Source: Megamerina dolium
Taxonomy: Eukaryota; Arthropoda; Insecta; Diptera; Megamerinidae
Direction: 5' to 3'
Assembly (NCBI GenBank): GCA_963854835.1
Contig: OY978530.1
Coordinates: forward strand, 10,916,872-10,980,871
Length of the DNA: 64,000 nt
In this document: piece after piece, positions 1 through 11,693 of the stretch
Layout of the letters: each line of letters begins with the position of its first letter
Numbering within the stretch: position 1 is the stretch's first letter
Notes under the pieces: model-generated
Databases searched by the model: none
Told to the model about the DNA's origin: nothing
Seen by the model: only the letters and a program-made list of their open reading frames with translations
Program-made: the position numbers and the translations under genes

Positions 1-60
1 TCCTTATCCGAGGCACTGTTGTGTTCTTCACTGGGGAGGGTTTTTATGTGGTGGGCCCCA
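1..60 (-). mobile_element. 5' tip of an RTE-like non-LTR copy at the window edge
   Basis: The stretch beginning tccttatccgaggca and its T/G-rich follow-up match the 5' end of the RTE-like element at 23405-23457, read on the minus strand. The element would therefore run off the left edge of the window. The start codon of the longer copy (ATG at 23422-23424) is not conserved here, where the corresponding triplet reads as GTG. Only the leader and the first codons are present. Confidence 0.55.
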
Positions 61-351
61 AGCCCAACGCACAACCTCGAATTGAGTGAAATTTTCGCCA
101 TTCACTTCAGCCGCCGCCTAGCGGATGCTGGAACGACGTTGCCCGGCGGTAGCCGCTGGAGGCTTCCCATTAAAATGAAGGTCGTCACAAGGAGTACCTC
201 CATTTAGAATGAAGATGCCATCACATAGTAAACTGGACAAACTACATGATGACAAGTGAGTTGACTTGCCATGAGTTCAGCAAAGATTGCGCTAGCTTCG
301 CCAGGTTGAAGCAGTTAGTCACCTTGCCTTGCGGAAACATCACTAGACTAT

Positions 352-353
<2 letters not shown>

Positions 354-440
<87 letters not shown>

Positions 441-451
441 TATATAATATA
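354..451. repeat. (TA)n microsatellite
   Basis: About 80 bp of uninterrupted TA followed by an imperfect TA-rich tail. Apparent Tyr-Ile open frames on either strand come from this repeat and are not genes. Confidence 0.95.
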
Positions 452-494
452 TGTAAATGTACCGATCACATTTTGCGTTATTTCATAATTGCAG

Positions 495-1060
495 CTATAT
501 TTATAATTTAAGTGCTACAATATTTCCTGGAGGATTTGCGTGGACTTTATCTACGTAGCCCCAAAGAAAAAATTCTAATGGTGTTAAGTCGCACGATCTT
601 GCCGGCTACTCGAAGTCTCCATTTCGAGAAAATACATGTCCAGGATTTTCTTAACGCAATGGAACCATTGTTTCACCACCTATGTGGCATGTGGTACGGT
701 GCTGTTTAAAATTAACATCGTCCACGTCCATAGCACCAATTTCAGTCCAAAAAACTCAGTCAACTACATTCAGTAATGCAATACATTCATTAAAACGGTC
801 GCTCCAGCATAATTTTCAAAAAAATATGACATAATGACAAACTGTCACTCATTCCGGATGGAGAGGTTGTTCGACCATTTCTTTTGGGTTTTTGGAACGC
901 CAGAGTTTTGCTTATTCACCCAGACAGATGAAAACGAGCCTGACCACTCAGAATAATTTTCCTTGAGAAAACATGGTCTTCCTCATCCAGCTCCCAATCA
1001 GCGAATGTACGGTGTTTTCCATGGTCTCTATTTGAAAAATAAACAAATTTCGCCTTGTAA
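495..1060 (-). pseudogene. Mariner transposase relic (DD41D/rosa-like)
   Basis: Reading the minus strand in broken frames gives mariner signatures. Around 530-630 the order is SRNGDFE, an in-frame stop, then SCDLTPLEFFLWGYV, which is the third catalytic-acid region of the mariner superfamily. Near 900-960 there are traces of the first catalytic block. The third acid reads Glu where the better preserved mariner at 26500-27804 has Asp. Several stops and frameshifts show that it is dead. No terminal inverted repeats were found, so the limits are approximate. It resembles the 26.5-kb mariner but is clearly older. Confidence 0.65.
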
Positions 1061-1303
1061 ATTCTGTCAAAATGTAAATTTGAATTTAAAAAATAAAATA
1101 AAAATAACTGACGAAATGTTGACTTGAAAACTTTTTACTTTTGCAACTAACTCCTGAATAACAAACAAATATATTCGCAAAGGCAAAAATAGAAAAATTA
1201 CTTGTCATGTAAATCACACATTTTTATTACAAAATAATGTATTCAGTTATTTTTTGTCATTATCAGTATATTAATGAGTGAATGATAATAGTAATGATTA
1301 TAT

Positions 1304-1319
1304 TTTCATCCGTTTTTAG
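1304..1319 (+). other. Probable 3' splice acceptor of the large exon
   Basis: The pyrimidine-rich stretch tcatccgtttttag ends in AG at 1318-1319 and is followed by open frame for 6.5 kb. It is a normal fly acceptor. The alternative is that the exon is first and starts at an ATG, either 1282 or the downstream ATG near 1424. Confidence 0.5.
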
Positions 1320-4300
1320 TGGATCCAAATGCCATACCTTTTTATCAAACAACAACAAGAACTATAAGAAAAACAATAGTAATAATAATATTAACAAAAC
1401 AACACTAAGCAGCACGTACTGTATGGATGCAAATATGGATTACAGTTATTCGCAATCACTGTTTACAGCAACAACAACGTCGTATGATGTTTATCGTAGG
1501 TACGATGGAGCAGCTGTAGCTTCAGCCCCAACAATAGAGCAACAACATGAACAACAACATAAATTTTCTGACGGCAAACATTATACACCATCGATTGACA
1601 TTATTAGTGGTGGTAGTTGTGGTAAAGCAATACCTAAAGTGCCACTTAAACGCAGTAATAGCAAGTCGGATGTTGTTGGTACGTATTATCAAAAACACGA
1701 ACAACAACAACAACAGCATTCGCATCTGCATCAACAACATTTACATCATCAACAAGCACATTTCTTTAACGCTAAATACCATCAGCAGCAAAAGCGCCGT
1801 CAGTTGCCACAAACAGATGAAACCTTCGTTTACCAACAACAACAGCGGCAACCGAAATATCATCCACAACAACAGCAACATTTCGATATGATCGAAAATT
1901 GCAGCTATCAAAATGGTTACGAAAAAATCGTTGACGGTCAGCAGCAGCGTTCACATCTACAACATCAACAGAATGGTGTGGTTGGAAAATCAACAGCATT
2001 AATATCATCATCACCACGTTTATTACCTCACTTTCATATCATACAACAGCAAACACAACAACAACATCATTATTTGCCATATCACGATCAGCATCAACAA
2101 CAATATTCACATTCATGTTCTGTATCATTTTTTCAAGATGCTACAGTAGCACCAGTAGCAGCAGTAGAAGCAGCAACAACATCATATGATTATGCTAACA
2201 TTTATCAGAACAATATAATCTCGCATGATGACGATATGAAAATAAGCAATAATCATCACTACATCCCAATGTCACCAGCAGTGACAGCAGCAGCAACAAA
2301 AAGTTCCAGCAATAATTATTATCATAATAATGACGATGTTGATGATGATGATGATGGTGATGGTGATGATGATGATGATGATCACGTGAGTACAGAGTGT
2401 AATATTGATTTCTATATTAAACAACACCTACAACATACATCAATGACACAGTTAGATTATGTCAGCAAAAATTATCATGAGCAAGCGCCACCCAATAATA
2501 TTACTGATTATTATGATAATAATGGTGATGATAATAATGATGATTGTCATTCATTATACACACAGTATGCCGATGATAACATCGATGATACGCTTTCAAC
2601 ATATAGTGATACAAGAGCTGTGCTACTAAATTCAAAAAAAGCACAATCACTACAACAACAACAATATCCAAAAAGGCAACAGCAGCGTCAATATTCAATT
2701 ATAATGGCAATGACAACAGCATCAGTTATAGCATCGGGTGAAATACGTGGTCCACCAAAGCAGAAGCAACAATCAGCAATAAAAGTTACTGCTACTACAC
2801 CCCTTGCTGCTGATAGTTTACGTTATGCTAACATTTTAGGCTCTACGTCAACAACAACAACAACAGCGATAGCTACACTGAACATCAGTAGCAGCAACAG
2901 CGGCTATAACAATAACAATACCGGCAGCATATTACCTGCAAAGTTAGCATCAATATTAGCTACATCAACAGCACCACCAACAATAACTAGAAAATTGCCA
3001 AAGCGTCTACCAGCAATACCACAATCAAAATTTAAAACGCCACACATATGCGGTCCCACAACAATTGCAACCACAATTAAACATACCAGTATGACGGAGA
3101 TACCAGCAATTATTACACATCAATCGCTAAGTAATTGTAGCAACAGCAACAGTTATAACATTAGTAGTAGCATTAGTAATAGTAATATTAAAAATAGTAG
3201 TAGTTATTGTAAACAATTGCCGAAATTGCCCAACCAGAGGAAACCATATGCATCAGCAATTTTGTCTGATATTGCCGCCACTAGTGCCATTGCCGTAACC
3301 ACCGCAGCCACTCCACAACAACAATTCACACCAATATCATCCATATCTGAAGTAACATTAACATATACAAATGCGAACATAAATGATTGTAGCAATAATA
3401 ATCGTGATAGCAGCAGTAGAAGCAGTAGCAGTACAAGCGGCAGCAGCAATAGCAATAATACTAATAACAACGTTAATAATAATTATAATGATAATATTAC
3501 TATTAGTAGACAGCATCGTCATAACCATTTTCATAATAGTAACACTATTATGAATAATAATAATAATCATAATAATCATAGTTTCGATACAACAACAACA
3601 ACAGCAGCAGAAAAAATAACAACGATATTATCACTATCATCACCATCAAAATCTAATTCATTTATCACTTTCAGTATAAATGATTATTTGAAAGCATATG
3701 GTAACAAGAGCAGCAGCAACATCAACACGACCACCACCAGTAACATCATATGTACAACGTCAGCAACGACATCTTCGCTAGCATCGGCAACATCAATAAT
3801 TAGCCCTAGTACTCGCAGCAGTAATGATAGTAGTAGTATCGGTAATAGTAATAATCGCATTAATAGTACTATTAGTAATGGGAATACTAGACATATTAGA
3901 AGCATTTATAATCTACCATCATATGCATCGTATTTAACAACAACAACAGCAACAAAGGCTGCAGAAGATAAATTTTCATTAAACTCATTTTGGTCAATAT
4001 CCTCATCAACAACAATACCCACAAAAACTACAACAACAGAAAATATTTACATGCCACCTTTGAGTACCGTTGGCAAAAGCGATTATTTGAACTATTTGGA
4101 TTTTTTAAATGCTACATCAAGGACTACTATGTCGACAACAATAATATCAGCAGCGACGGTATCTACATTGTCATCATTACCATTACCATCATCATCATCA
4201 CTATCATCAACAGCAACAGCGTATTTACCACTAACAGCATCGTCAATAACAACTTCACATGAATTTTCAACCTTTATAACAACACCCACAAACATAACAA

Positions 4301-7300
4301 AAACCATTGCATCAGCAGCAAAAACAGCTGTTAAGTATGCCAGTACATCATCTTCATTATCATCAAACTCCAAATCTTTTTGTGCTGTTGCTCCTTCTTA
4401 TGATAGTATGCTTAGCCCACTAAGAAGTTATTCGTTAGCGAACATTACAACTGATACAATTGCTGTAACAACAACAATAACAACACCAAAAACATCAACT
4501 ATAGCAAAAACATCACCACCTCCACTATCATCAACAACAATAACGGCTGATTATAGCGAATATTTCAAAAAATTCGAAATTAATTTCATTAAAAGTATGA
4601 GTTGCAATGACTATGGTAATATTTCATCTACTACAAGAACAACAGCAGCGGCACCAGCATCAACAGTAACTGCGGTAGCTGCTACAACCACAACCCAAGA
4701 TTTACCAACATTCATAACAGATTTTTTATACACCGATTATATGGATAAATATAATTTGCCACCATTGCCAATAATACTAGATGTTTCTGATAATGCTGAG
4801 AGTGTAATAGAACCAACAACAATATTAGCAACAATTACAGATGTGTTAAAGTCGACAACTAGTGCTGGTAGTAGATGCGATATAAGATCTGCACCAGCAG
4901 CATCAACAGCAATATTGTTACCAGCTATATCGACTGCGGACTCCATTAGTAACTATAATTTAACGCCCACAACAACAATAACAGTAGAACCAACTGTAGC
5001 ACTCAGTGCTACGGAATTTTTCGACGATAACTTCTATGATAGTTTTAATGTTGACTTGACAAAGTTGACCGCAACAGCTACAACAACAGCAGCAACCATA
5101 ACCGATGTTGAGGAAGAACATTCAGACACTTTCGATACAAATGCTTATAATATAGCTTTGCAATCGCTGTTAGCATCATACCAACAGCAAACGCAAATAT
5201 ATCCAATTACAACAACGATTACAAGTAGTAGTAACATTACAACTACTAGTGGGTATTATAAACCAACAACAATAGCATCATCAACAGCAACCACTACTGC
5301 ACCTGCTGTTACAAAGAAAGTAGCTACCGTATTTGATGGTCTCTCAAAAGGTATCATAGGTGGTTTTGATGGTGTATTAAGTGGTGTTGGAATAACAGCA
5401 CAACAACAACAGCAGCAACAACAAACGAAAAGTGGATTTAGTTTCAACTTGCCATCGAAATTGGTACCAAATGTTGGTGGTCTCTTGAATGCACCTGCAA
5501 CAAGAGCATCAAAAGTAGGTACCGATGGGAGTGTTGGTGGTAGGATAAACAAATTAAAAACAACAATAACAACAACATCAGCAACGACGGCAACAACATT
5601 ATCGGCAAAACCAAAAACGTCTGCAACACCAACAACAGAACCATCAGTAGTAGCTACAACGCATATCAATTATTACGACGGAAATAACCCAATATTGATT
5701 GCACAGCAACATAGTACTGGTATTGATGGTGTTCTTGATAATATTTATGATGATGAGTACGGCTTGTATGATAGTTACAACAATTATGGTGTAGACATTG
5801 TTAATAATAGCAAAACTTCAAATGAATTATTACGTACAACTTTACCACCAACAACATCTACTACTACTACTATTACTACTATAACTAGTACAACAGTAAC
5901 AACATCAGCAATAACGACAATAGTACCAACAACGCAGTCAACTAAAACACACGCTTTAATAACAAACCAGCAGCAACAACAACGACAAGCTGCTGCTGCT
6001 AGTGGCGGCAGCAGTCGAATGATTGGCTCACTTTTAGGTAAAGCAGCAGCAGTAATGCAATCAGCAGCCACACAAGTTGTACAACAAGCTACACATGCAA
6101 CTGCTGTTGTTCAGAAGGCAACAACGACAGCAGAATTGAGTACAGAAACTTCAACGGCAACACCATATCATGTTATTGATTACAATAATCAACAAGAATC
6201 AGTTGATAAAATTTGCGATGATTATGAGAATAGTGATGCAATGACTTTGACAGCAACAAAACAGCAGCAGCAAATACTGTTGGTTAACAGTGCCATATAC
6301 TATTCTACAAAATCGCTAATACCATCTACGCTGAGTAGTAATGACGTTGTTGTTGTCAATAATAATACAAATAAAAATCAAGAACTGCTGTCAGCAACTA
6401 CAGTAGCAGCAATGGATGATATATCAACCGGTAAAAAATTGCCCACTATCAATAATGATATTAGTAAATCAGCATCGTCAATATTGTCGTTGCCGCCAGT
6501 AACAGCATTATTAACAAAACAGCAAACAACAATATCAGGCGACCTTTATAACGATGATGACGATGATATTGATTATGTTGTTGATGGCAACAACGATGAT
6601 GCCGGCTATGGTAATGCAAATAGCAACGATGATGAGTATCATCGCAGCAATAGCACTTTAAAACTGCGACAACATGATCATAATATTACTGATGAAAGCA
6701 AGAATGATTACTATTTGAAGCACAATCAACATGATTTTGCTGATTATTATAATCAGCAGCAGCGGGAGCACAATAGTAGTGCCGATGTTCCTGGTTATAG
6801 TTATCGTCATGATTACTTCAATGAGGAGGATGAATATAAATATCTAGAGCAAGAAGAGGAAGAAGTCAACCATCATTCCATTTACCATAATCATCAAACG
6901 TATCAGTCACAACACCAACATCATCCTCGTACACATCTTCCATATCATTCATATCAACGTGCTAGTTCATTAGATTATGATGATGATAATGGTGGTGAAG
7001 GTGATGATAGTAGTGAAAAACTTTTAATTCAAAATGATGATGAGCATTTAATTAATCGTATGTCACATCTTCCTCCTACCAACATGTTGATGGGCAATTA
7101 TATTCATGATGATGAGGATGAAATTGTTGATGATAATTATCCACCAAATAATATTGAAAGCGACGGTGATGGGACGCATATCTTGGATGAATTAGTACGT
7201 GTTGGCAATTATCTAATTGGTGACAATGCGAATGGTGAGCTGATCAAAGCAGCAAAAGCCGCATCAACATCAGTATCAGCATTAGCAACAACAAAAATAG

Positions 7301-7827
7301 CATTAGAGGCAGTAACACAACATCAACAAATAAAAAAACAAAATAGCATCACTATAGAAGATGAAAAAGACGAAGAAGGCGAAGAAGACGAGAAAAAGAG
7401 AGAACGACGACTAACAGTACAGAATGCAAACCACCAGTTAAATAATGCAGAAACATTGAATTATAAGACGGTTATTGAAATACAAAAACATATCATCGTC
7501 GACGATCAGCAAATTGATTATGGTAACGAAGTTTATAATAACGATCACGATGATAACGATGATAACGATAATCTCGGTGATGAAACTGATGATGTGTATG
7601 ACGAAAATGGCACTTTACAAACACAAAATTCACGTCGACAAGGTCGGCATCAGCAAACGATATCATCATCATCAATAGCATCTCAGAAGAAAAAGAAGAA
7701 ACCACTGTTACGTGGCGAAACTGAAGAAGTCGTTACCGGCCATATGCAAATTGGCCTACTTAAACAAGATATAACTGCTAAACAACGTTGGCATTGGGCT
7801 TACAATAAGATCATTATACAACTGAAT
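1320..7827 (+). CDS. Very large low-complexity coding exon, probably N-terminal part of an Unc-13 (Munc13) homologue
   Basis: One frame stays open for about 2,180 codons. It ends in a stop only 30 nt past a consensus donor (GTAAGT at 7828), so this is an exon and not a whole gene. The protein is rich in Gln, Asn, Thr, Ser and His, with poly-Q/H around 1680-2100, an Asp run around 2330-2390, Ser/Asn runs around 3130-3600 and acidic stretches around 6550-7150. Cleaner islands lie around 5310-5550 (Phe/Gly/Leu-rich) and 6010-6120 (Ala/Gln helix-like). The last residues, AKQRWHWAYNKIIIQLN (7777-7827), fit the Trp/basic amphipathic calmodulin-binding helix that precedes the C1 domain of Munc13-1/Unc-13: AK-x2-W, then A-aromatic-NK, then QL. 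Unc-13 is a presynaptic vesicle-priming factor. The match is short, so the identity is tentative; a Gln-rich active-zone scaffold remains possible. The C1, C2 and MUN exons are not in this window. Confidence 0.6.
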
Positions 7828-7833
7828 GTAAGT
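7828..7833 (+). other. 5' splice donor of the large exon
   Basis: ctgaat followed by GTAAGT is a near-perfect donor. The frame closes 30 nt later, as expected for intron sequence. Confidence 0.75.
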
Positions 7834-9200
7834 ACAGCTACCATAAATATATTTTGAATGGGATAATTACCAACAATAACTTCTTTTGTGTTAATCAGGA
7901 ATCGAAACTACGTACCCAAAAAATGATATTCCTATCATTCGACAGTTATTTCCACATGTTTTTATTTTTCGAATATAGTATTTTAAATCAGAAAGACGAT
8001 TCCATACATTTATTTAAAAATATTTGAGGTATAACTTTCAAAAGCCAAAGTATTTGCAATGAAAAACAATATTCGAGATTACTTTTTTCAAATAATAATC
8101 ACGAACACATGTATTCAAATTATAATCTACAAAAATTTAATTGTTTTATTTAGATATACTTAAGGACGATTTAGTGTGTAGTGACATCAGTAATGACTTG
8201 ACCCAGTATTACTTTTCTTGTTCAATCTCTGCAATCAATTTAACGCCACGTTCTACTTTATCACTTATCACTCTTTATTTTGAAACAACATCCATTCAAT
8301 TTGTATTCGTTTCAAAGCAATTCCACTACCTTTTCATTCAGAAATTGAAAGAAAATTCCAAAACGAGGGAACAAAATTGAAATTTGATTACTGTAGCAAA
8401 ATCATAAAGATCTTTTTTTATAAATTAACTGATTTGGCTATGTTTTACCAATTCGCGCTTTATGCGTTCTAATTTTTCATCTCAGCAAACAATATTTGCA
8501 ATTCATATTCTCTTGTCAATAGAAATGTTATTATCGAACAATGGCATTGCAAGACATTCATCTCAGCAAAACAGAATATGTATGAGCGCTCATAAAAAGG
8601 ATTCACAAAAGTGTGAAACTGATGAGCGTTTTCAGAGCACTCCTAAAAATGATTCTAGATCAGTGATAGACGACCCATTTCATGCATAAAGATCAGCTGT
8701 TTTTGTTTCCACACAGCACACCGACATGGCGAAAGCAGTCAGATGGTGTCGAACATTAATGCGGTAAAGATGTGGTACCGCTTGCTCTGCTAAAAATGTT
8801 CGAAAACCAATTAGAGTATACTCACTCTTATGATCAGCGTTACCAGGATTTCAAAAATAAAAAGGAAATATCGGCTAAATAAAAAAGCTAAAAATGGTAA
8901 ATAGCTTAAAAAAGGTTTAAAAAATGCCATAGTTATTCCATATCTCACATGTAACTATTTCCTCATTATCAGATGAATTGGATGAACTACTGTTTAAATA
9001 TATATATCTTTATGAGATGGGCTGCATTTCAGTGTCTCACAAGCATGAACCAATTATTAAAGATCACGAAACTATGGAAATCACCATATTGTAAGAAAAA
9101 GCAATTGATTATTCTGAAGTCATCCGTGTATAAAAAGTTTGTGCACGTTTCGAATTTAGTTCGTGTTAGGGTTGAACAAAAATAGTAAAATAGTATTATA
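7834..9200. other. AT-rich presumed intron, no clear gene
   Basis: No RNA gene or recognisable element was seen. A weak exon-like stretch at 8972-9089 follows a ttatcag acceptor-like site, has about 38 open codons, and ends at a GTAAGA donor-like site. It matches nothing I recognise and could be chance. Confidence 0.4.
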
Positions 9201-9204
9201 TTCA

Positions 9205-9926
9205 AGCTTTTCCGCTTTATAAATAAGTTAGTGCAGCCAATCTGCAAATTCTAATACAAACAAGGCGTGTACACATAAAAGACGATGAAACAAATAATGT
9301 TATATTTAACTAATAAATGCATTAAATGAATAAAACTTTGTAAATAAATATATGTCAGTGTTTTTAATTTCATTAATATTGTTACGTTTTTATTTTGTGA
9401 GCGTTTAATTCTTTTTGAATTACCTTGTTCGATCACTGTATTCTGTTAATAATAACTGCAACACTTATTTTATACAACTACATACAGCAACAATTTATTT
9501 AATAATCTCTATTTACAATCAACTCTGCTTACAATCAACTATTTACAATAACACTTAAATGTACTTGCAACTTTTGGCTCTGTATCGATGTTTTCGCAAT
9601 CACGTTCGGGATCAAAATTGATTCTCACTTCTCAACACTGGCCCTATTTATACTCTGTGGGCAACACCCCAGAATCTTCCTTTATCGAGATTCTTCTCAT
9701 TCTTTCTCGTTGGCTTGTTCTGGTTATTGCTTATTTCTTTTTGTTGACATTCGTTTCGATGCTGCCAATAGTGTCACTCACAATTTTGATGAGTAACGAA
9801 CTATCGATACTCGTTACAATATAGTATAAAAGCTATTCTGCTTTACAAATAAGTTAGTGCAGACTATCTGAAAATTGTGATACAAACAAGGCATTTCCAC
9901 ATAAAAGACGATGTAATAAACAATGT
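9205..9926 (+). repeat. Pair of ~95-bp diverged direct repeats flanking a solo LTR
   Basis: Positions 9205-9300 and 9831-9926 share long blocks such as aataagttagtgcag, gatacaaacaaggc-like and cacataaaagacgatg, with scattered differences. The solo LTR at 9380-9818 lies between them. Because the LTR has its own 4-bp TSD, this duplication is a separate and probably older event. Confidence 0.7.
9380..9818 (-). mobile_element. Solo LTR of the Ty3/gypsy family seen complete at 44388-50139
   Basis: On the minus strand it starts TGTAACGAGT and ends ACGTAACA, and it is 439 bp long. It is collinear with both LTRs of the full element at 44.4-50.1 kb. It is bounded by a perfect 4-bp TSD, atat (9376-9379 and 9819-9822). 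A single LTR with intact TSD indicates recombination between the two LTRs of a former full copy. Confidence 0.9.
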
Positions 9927-10287
9927 TTAAATTAGATTTTTTTTTGTTTACATGTTTTATATTTTATTGGATCTTCTAACTTATGCTTAGAAATAACAAT
10001 AAATAAAAAAGAAACTATCATTTTGAAATTACTTATATATACTTTATGTACCTATACTCATTGTCAATGCTTTGAGCTATTACGGTTAAGCAAAACAATA
10101 TAATATAAATCATATGCAATACATTAAAATTGCGTTCAATTTTAAAACGTCCTTTCTCTTTAGATGGATATATCCTTTGTTTTTTAGTTGGCGTAACGTC
10201 AATGGTGAAGAGGAGTTGATGAAACCGCATTAATTCATTGCCGAGATCGCGTGGTTAGCCATTAAAAATTAGTCGAGTAGTATACAT

Positions 10288-11003
10288 GTGGGTACCGTAG
10301 CTCAGTGGTTAGTGCGTTGGCTTCTGATCTGTAGTTCGTGGGTTCAATCCCCGGCTGAAGTACAGCTTTAAGATAGTTAGGTAGGAGAGAGGTGGCTAAT
10401 TAATGCGAATACTTCGTTAGAGACTGAGTTATTTTTACTGGGCCCCCAACCAGACTAACTCTCGACACGGATCCTATAACACCTTCGTCCAGCCCAAGCG
10501 ATAGGGAATAACGGGAACTTGGGATAAGAAAGAGCCGGGCATTGGTACCTCCTCCTATGGATAGGCTTGATTCGTAAAGCCAATCTTTATGGTCCACTTT
10601 TTATGAGCAAACACATCTTCTAGGCTCCCATATCCTTAGCTAACTACCCTGTCCTTAAGAATTAGGGCAGTTATTACTGGTCATCATGCACGGGAGGGTT
10701 CAGAAAAGGATTTCCGCAAACCGCACAACTTTAATATCGAAAAGATTTTTGTTTCAAAAGGTTTTGTTGAAAGTAATTTGCAATTTTTCCGGCAGTAACA
10801 ATTTGCCACGAAAAAGCTTCTAAAAGAGCTCTGTGACAAAGCTCTGAGAAAGTGCTGTCATAAGGGATCTCCGTTCAAAATCGGCTAATATAAACTTGGT
10901 CCCTTCTAACACTGTCCAAAATTTAACACGCACATCTGAAGAGAAGCTCAGCTAAAGGGAACTTCGGGGCCTAAAGGTGGCACATATTTATATTTATTTA
11001 TAG
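10288..11003 (+). mobile_element. tRNA-derived SINE, copy 1 (interrupted)
   Basis: The head (10288-10364) has an A box, tagctcagtggttag, and a B box, ggttcaatccc, as in a tRNA gene. The non-tRNA body resumes at about 10729 (tttaatatcgaaaag) and ends in ggtggcacatatttat. The same head, body and tail occur at 51907-52268 and, inverted, at 36531-36930. The 364 bp between head and body are foreign sequence. The conserved 290-bp body and poor cloverleaf argue against a functional tRNA gene. Confidence 0.8.
10365..10728 (+). mobile_element. Fragment resembling the 5' UTR of an R1/LOA-like element, lodged in SINE copy 1
   Basis: Blocks such as cacggatc, taacacctt, tccagccc, gggttcag and aggattt occur in the same order as at 15840-16070, the leader of the R1/LOA-like element. 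The fragment separates the SINE head from its body. No coding sequence is present. Confidence 0.5.
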
Positions 11004-11236
11004 TAGATGTGTTATTAGGATTAAAATTGCCAAATGCTTCGTATGATTCATACATTGTATAATCATATACATATTTGATGAGCTTGGATATTATATAGTG
11101 GCAGCATGATGTTTAAGCGTGTGGTCTGCAATAAATCCAGGTCTAGTCTCTGTCAAACATCAGCTGTTAAAATTTCACCCATATTCATCGATTAGTTTAT
11201 TTGTTTAAAGTAACCAACTTTTGTGTTTCTTGAAAA
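11004..11236. other. Unassigned spacer before mariner fragment
   Basis: AT-rich sequence. It may include the leader of the mariner fragment that follows, but no terminal repeat could be paired. No gene seen. Confidence 0.3.
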
Positions 11237-11398
11237 ATGGAAAAAAGCGAATTTCGTGCAGTGATTAAACACTATTATTTAAAAGGGAAAACGGTGAAAG
11301 AGACAAAAGAAAAGCTCGATAAACATTACGGTGAGTCTGCTCCGTCAGATTCTAATCTAAGCAAATCTGAGGGAAATAATGCTGTGTTGCTGTAGATT
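11237..11398 (+). pseudogene. N-terminal fragment of a mariner transposase
   Basis: The frame opens with ATG and reads MEKSEFRAVIKHYYLKGKT, continuing to a GESAPS-like box. This is the first helix-turn-helix of mariner transposases, which binds the terminal inverted repeats. Similarity fades after about 40 codons and the frame stops at about 11396. The catalytic region is absent. Its sequence differs from the rosa-type mariner at 26.5 kb (MDRLTIAQLIKIVKTYYKNG), so it is a different mariner lineage. Confidence 0.7.
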
Positions 11399-11693
11399 TA
11401 TGTAATTCCAGTAGAGCGACGTCTTTTTTAAAATCTATGATATCATTTTGCATTCATTTTGCAGTATATTTAATTTTATTTAGGACCCTTTTCTTTTATA
11501 TTTTGTTGGTGGTAGTCTCAGTAACTGAAGTTTGGTCTTGAATAATTTCAGACAAAATATTGTCATTACCATCTAGCTGTTTTATTAATTTAGTACGTCT
11601 TCAGCATACTCATTATCCACAACACCGAATTATTTGTTGTCGTTTTGTTGTTTTCATATTAATTCAATATTTATATTTACACCTTTATAGTGT
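11399..11693. other. Unassigned AT-rich spacer
   Basis: No coding frame, terminal repeat or known motif recognised. Confidence 0.3.

Noticed and set aside
3204..6071. Antisense frames rich in Val/Ala/Leu opposite the large exon
   Set aside because: Mirror translations of CAA/ACA/AAT-type repeats in the sense exon, with no motifs of their own.
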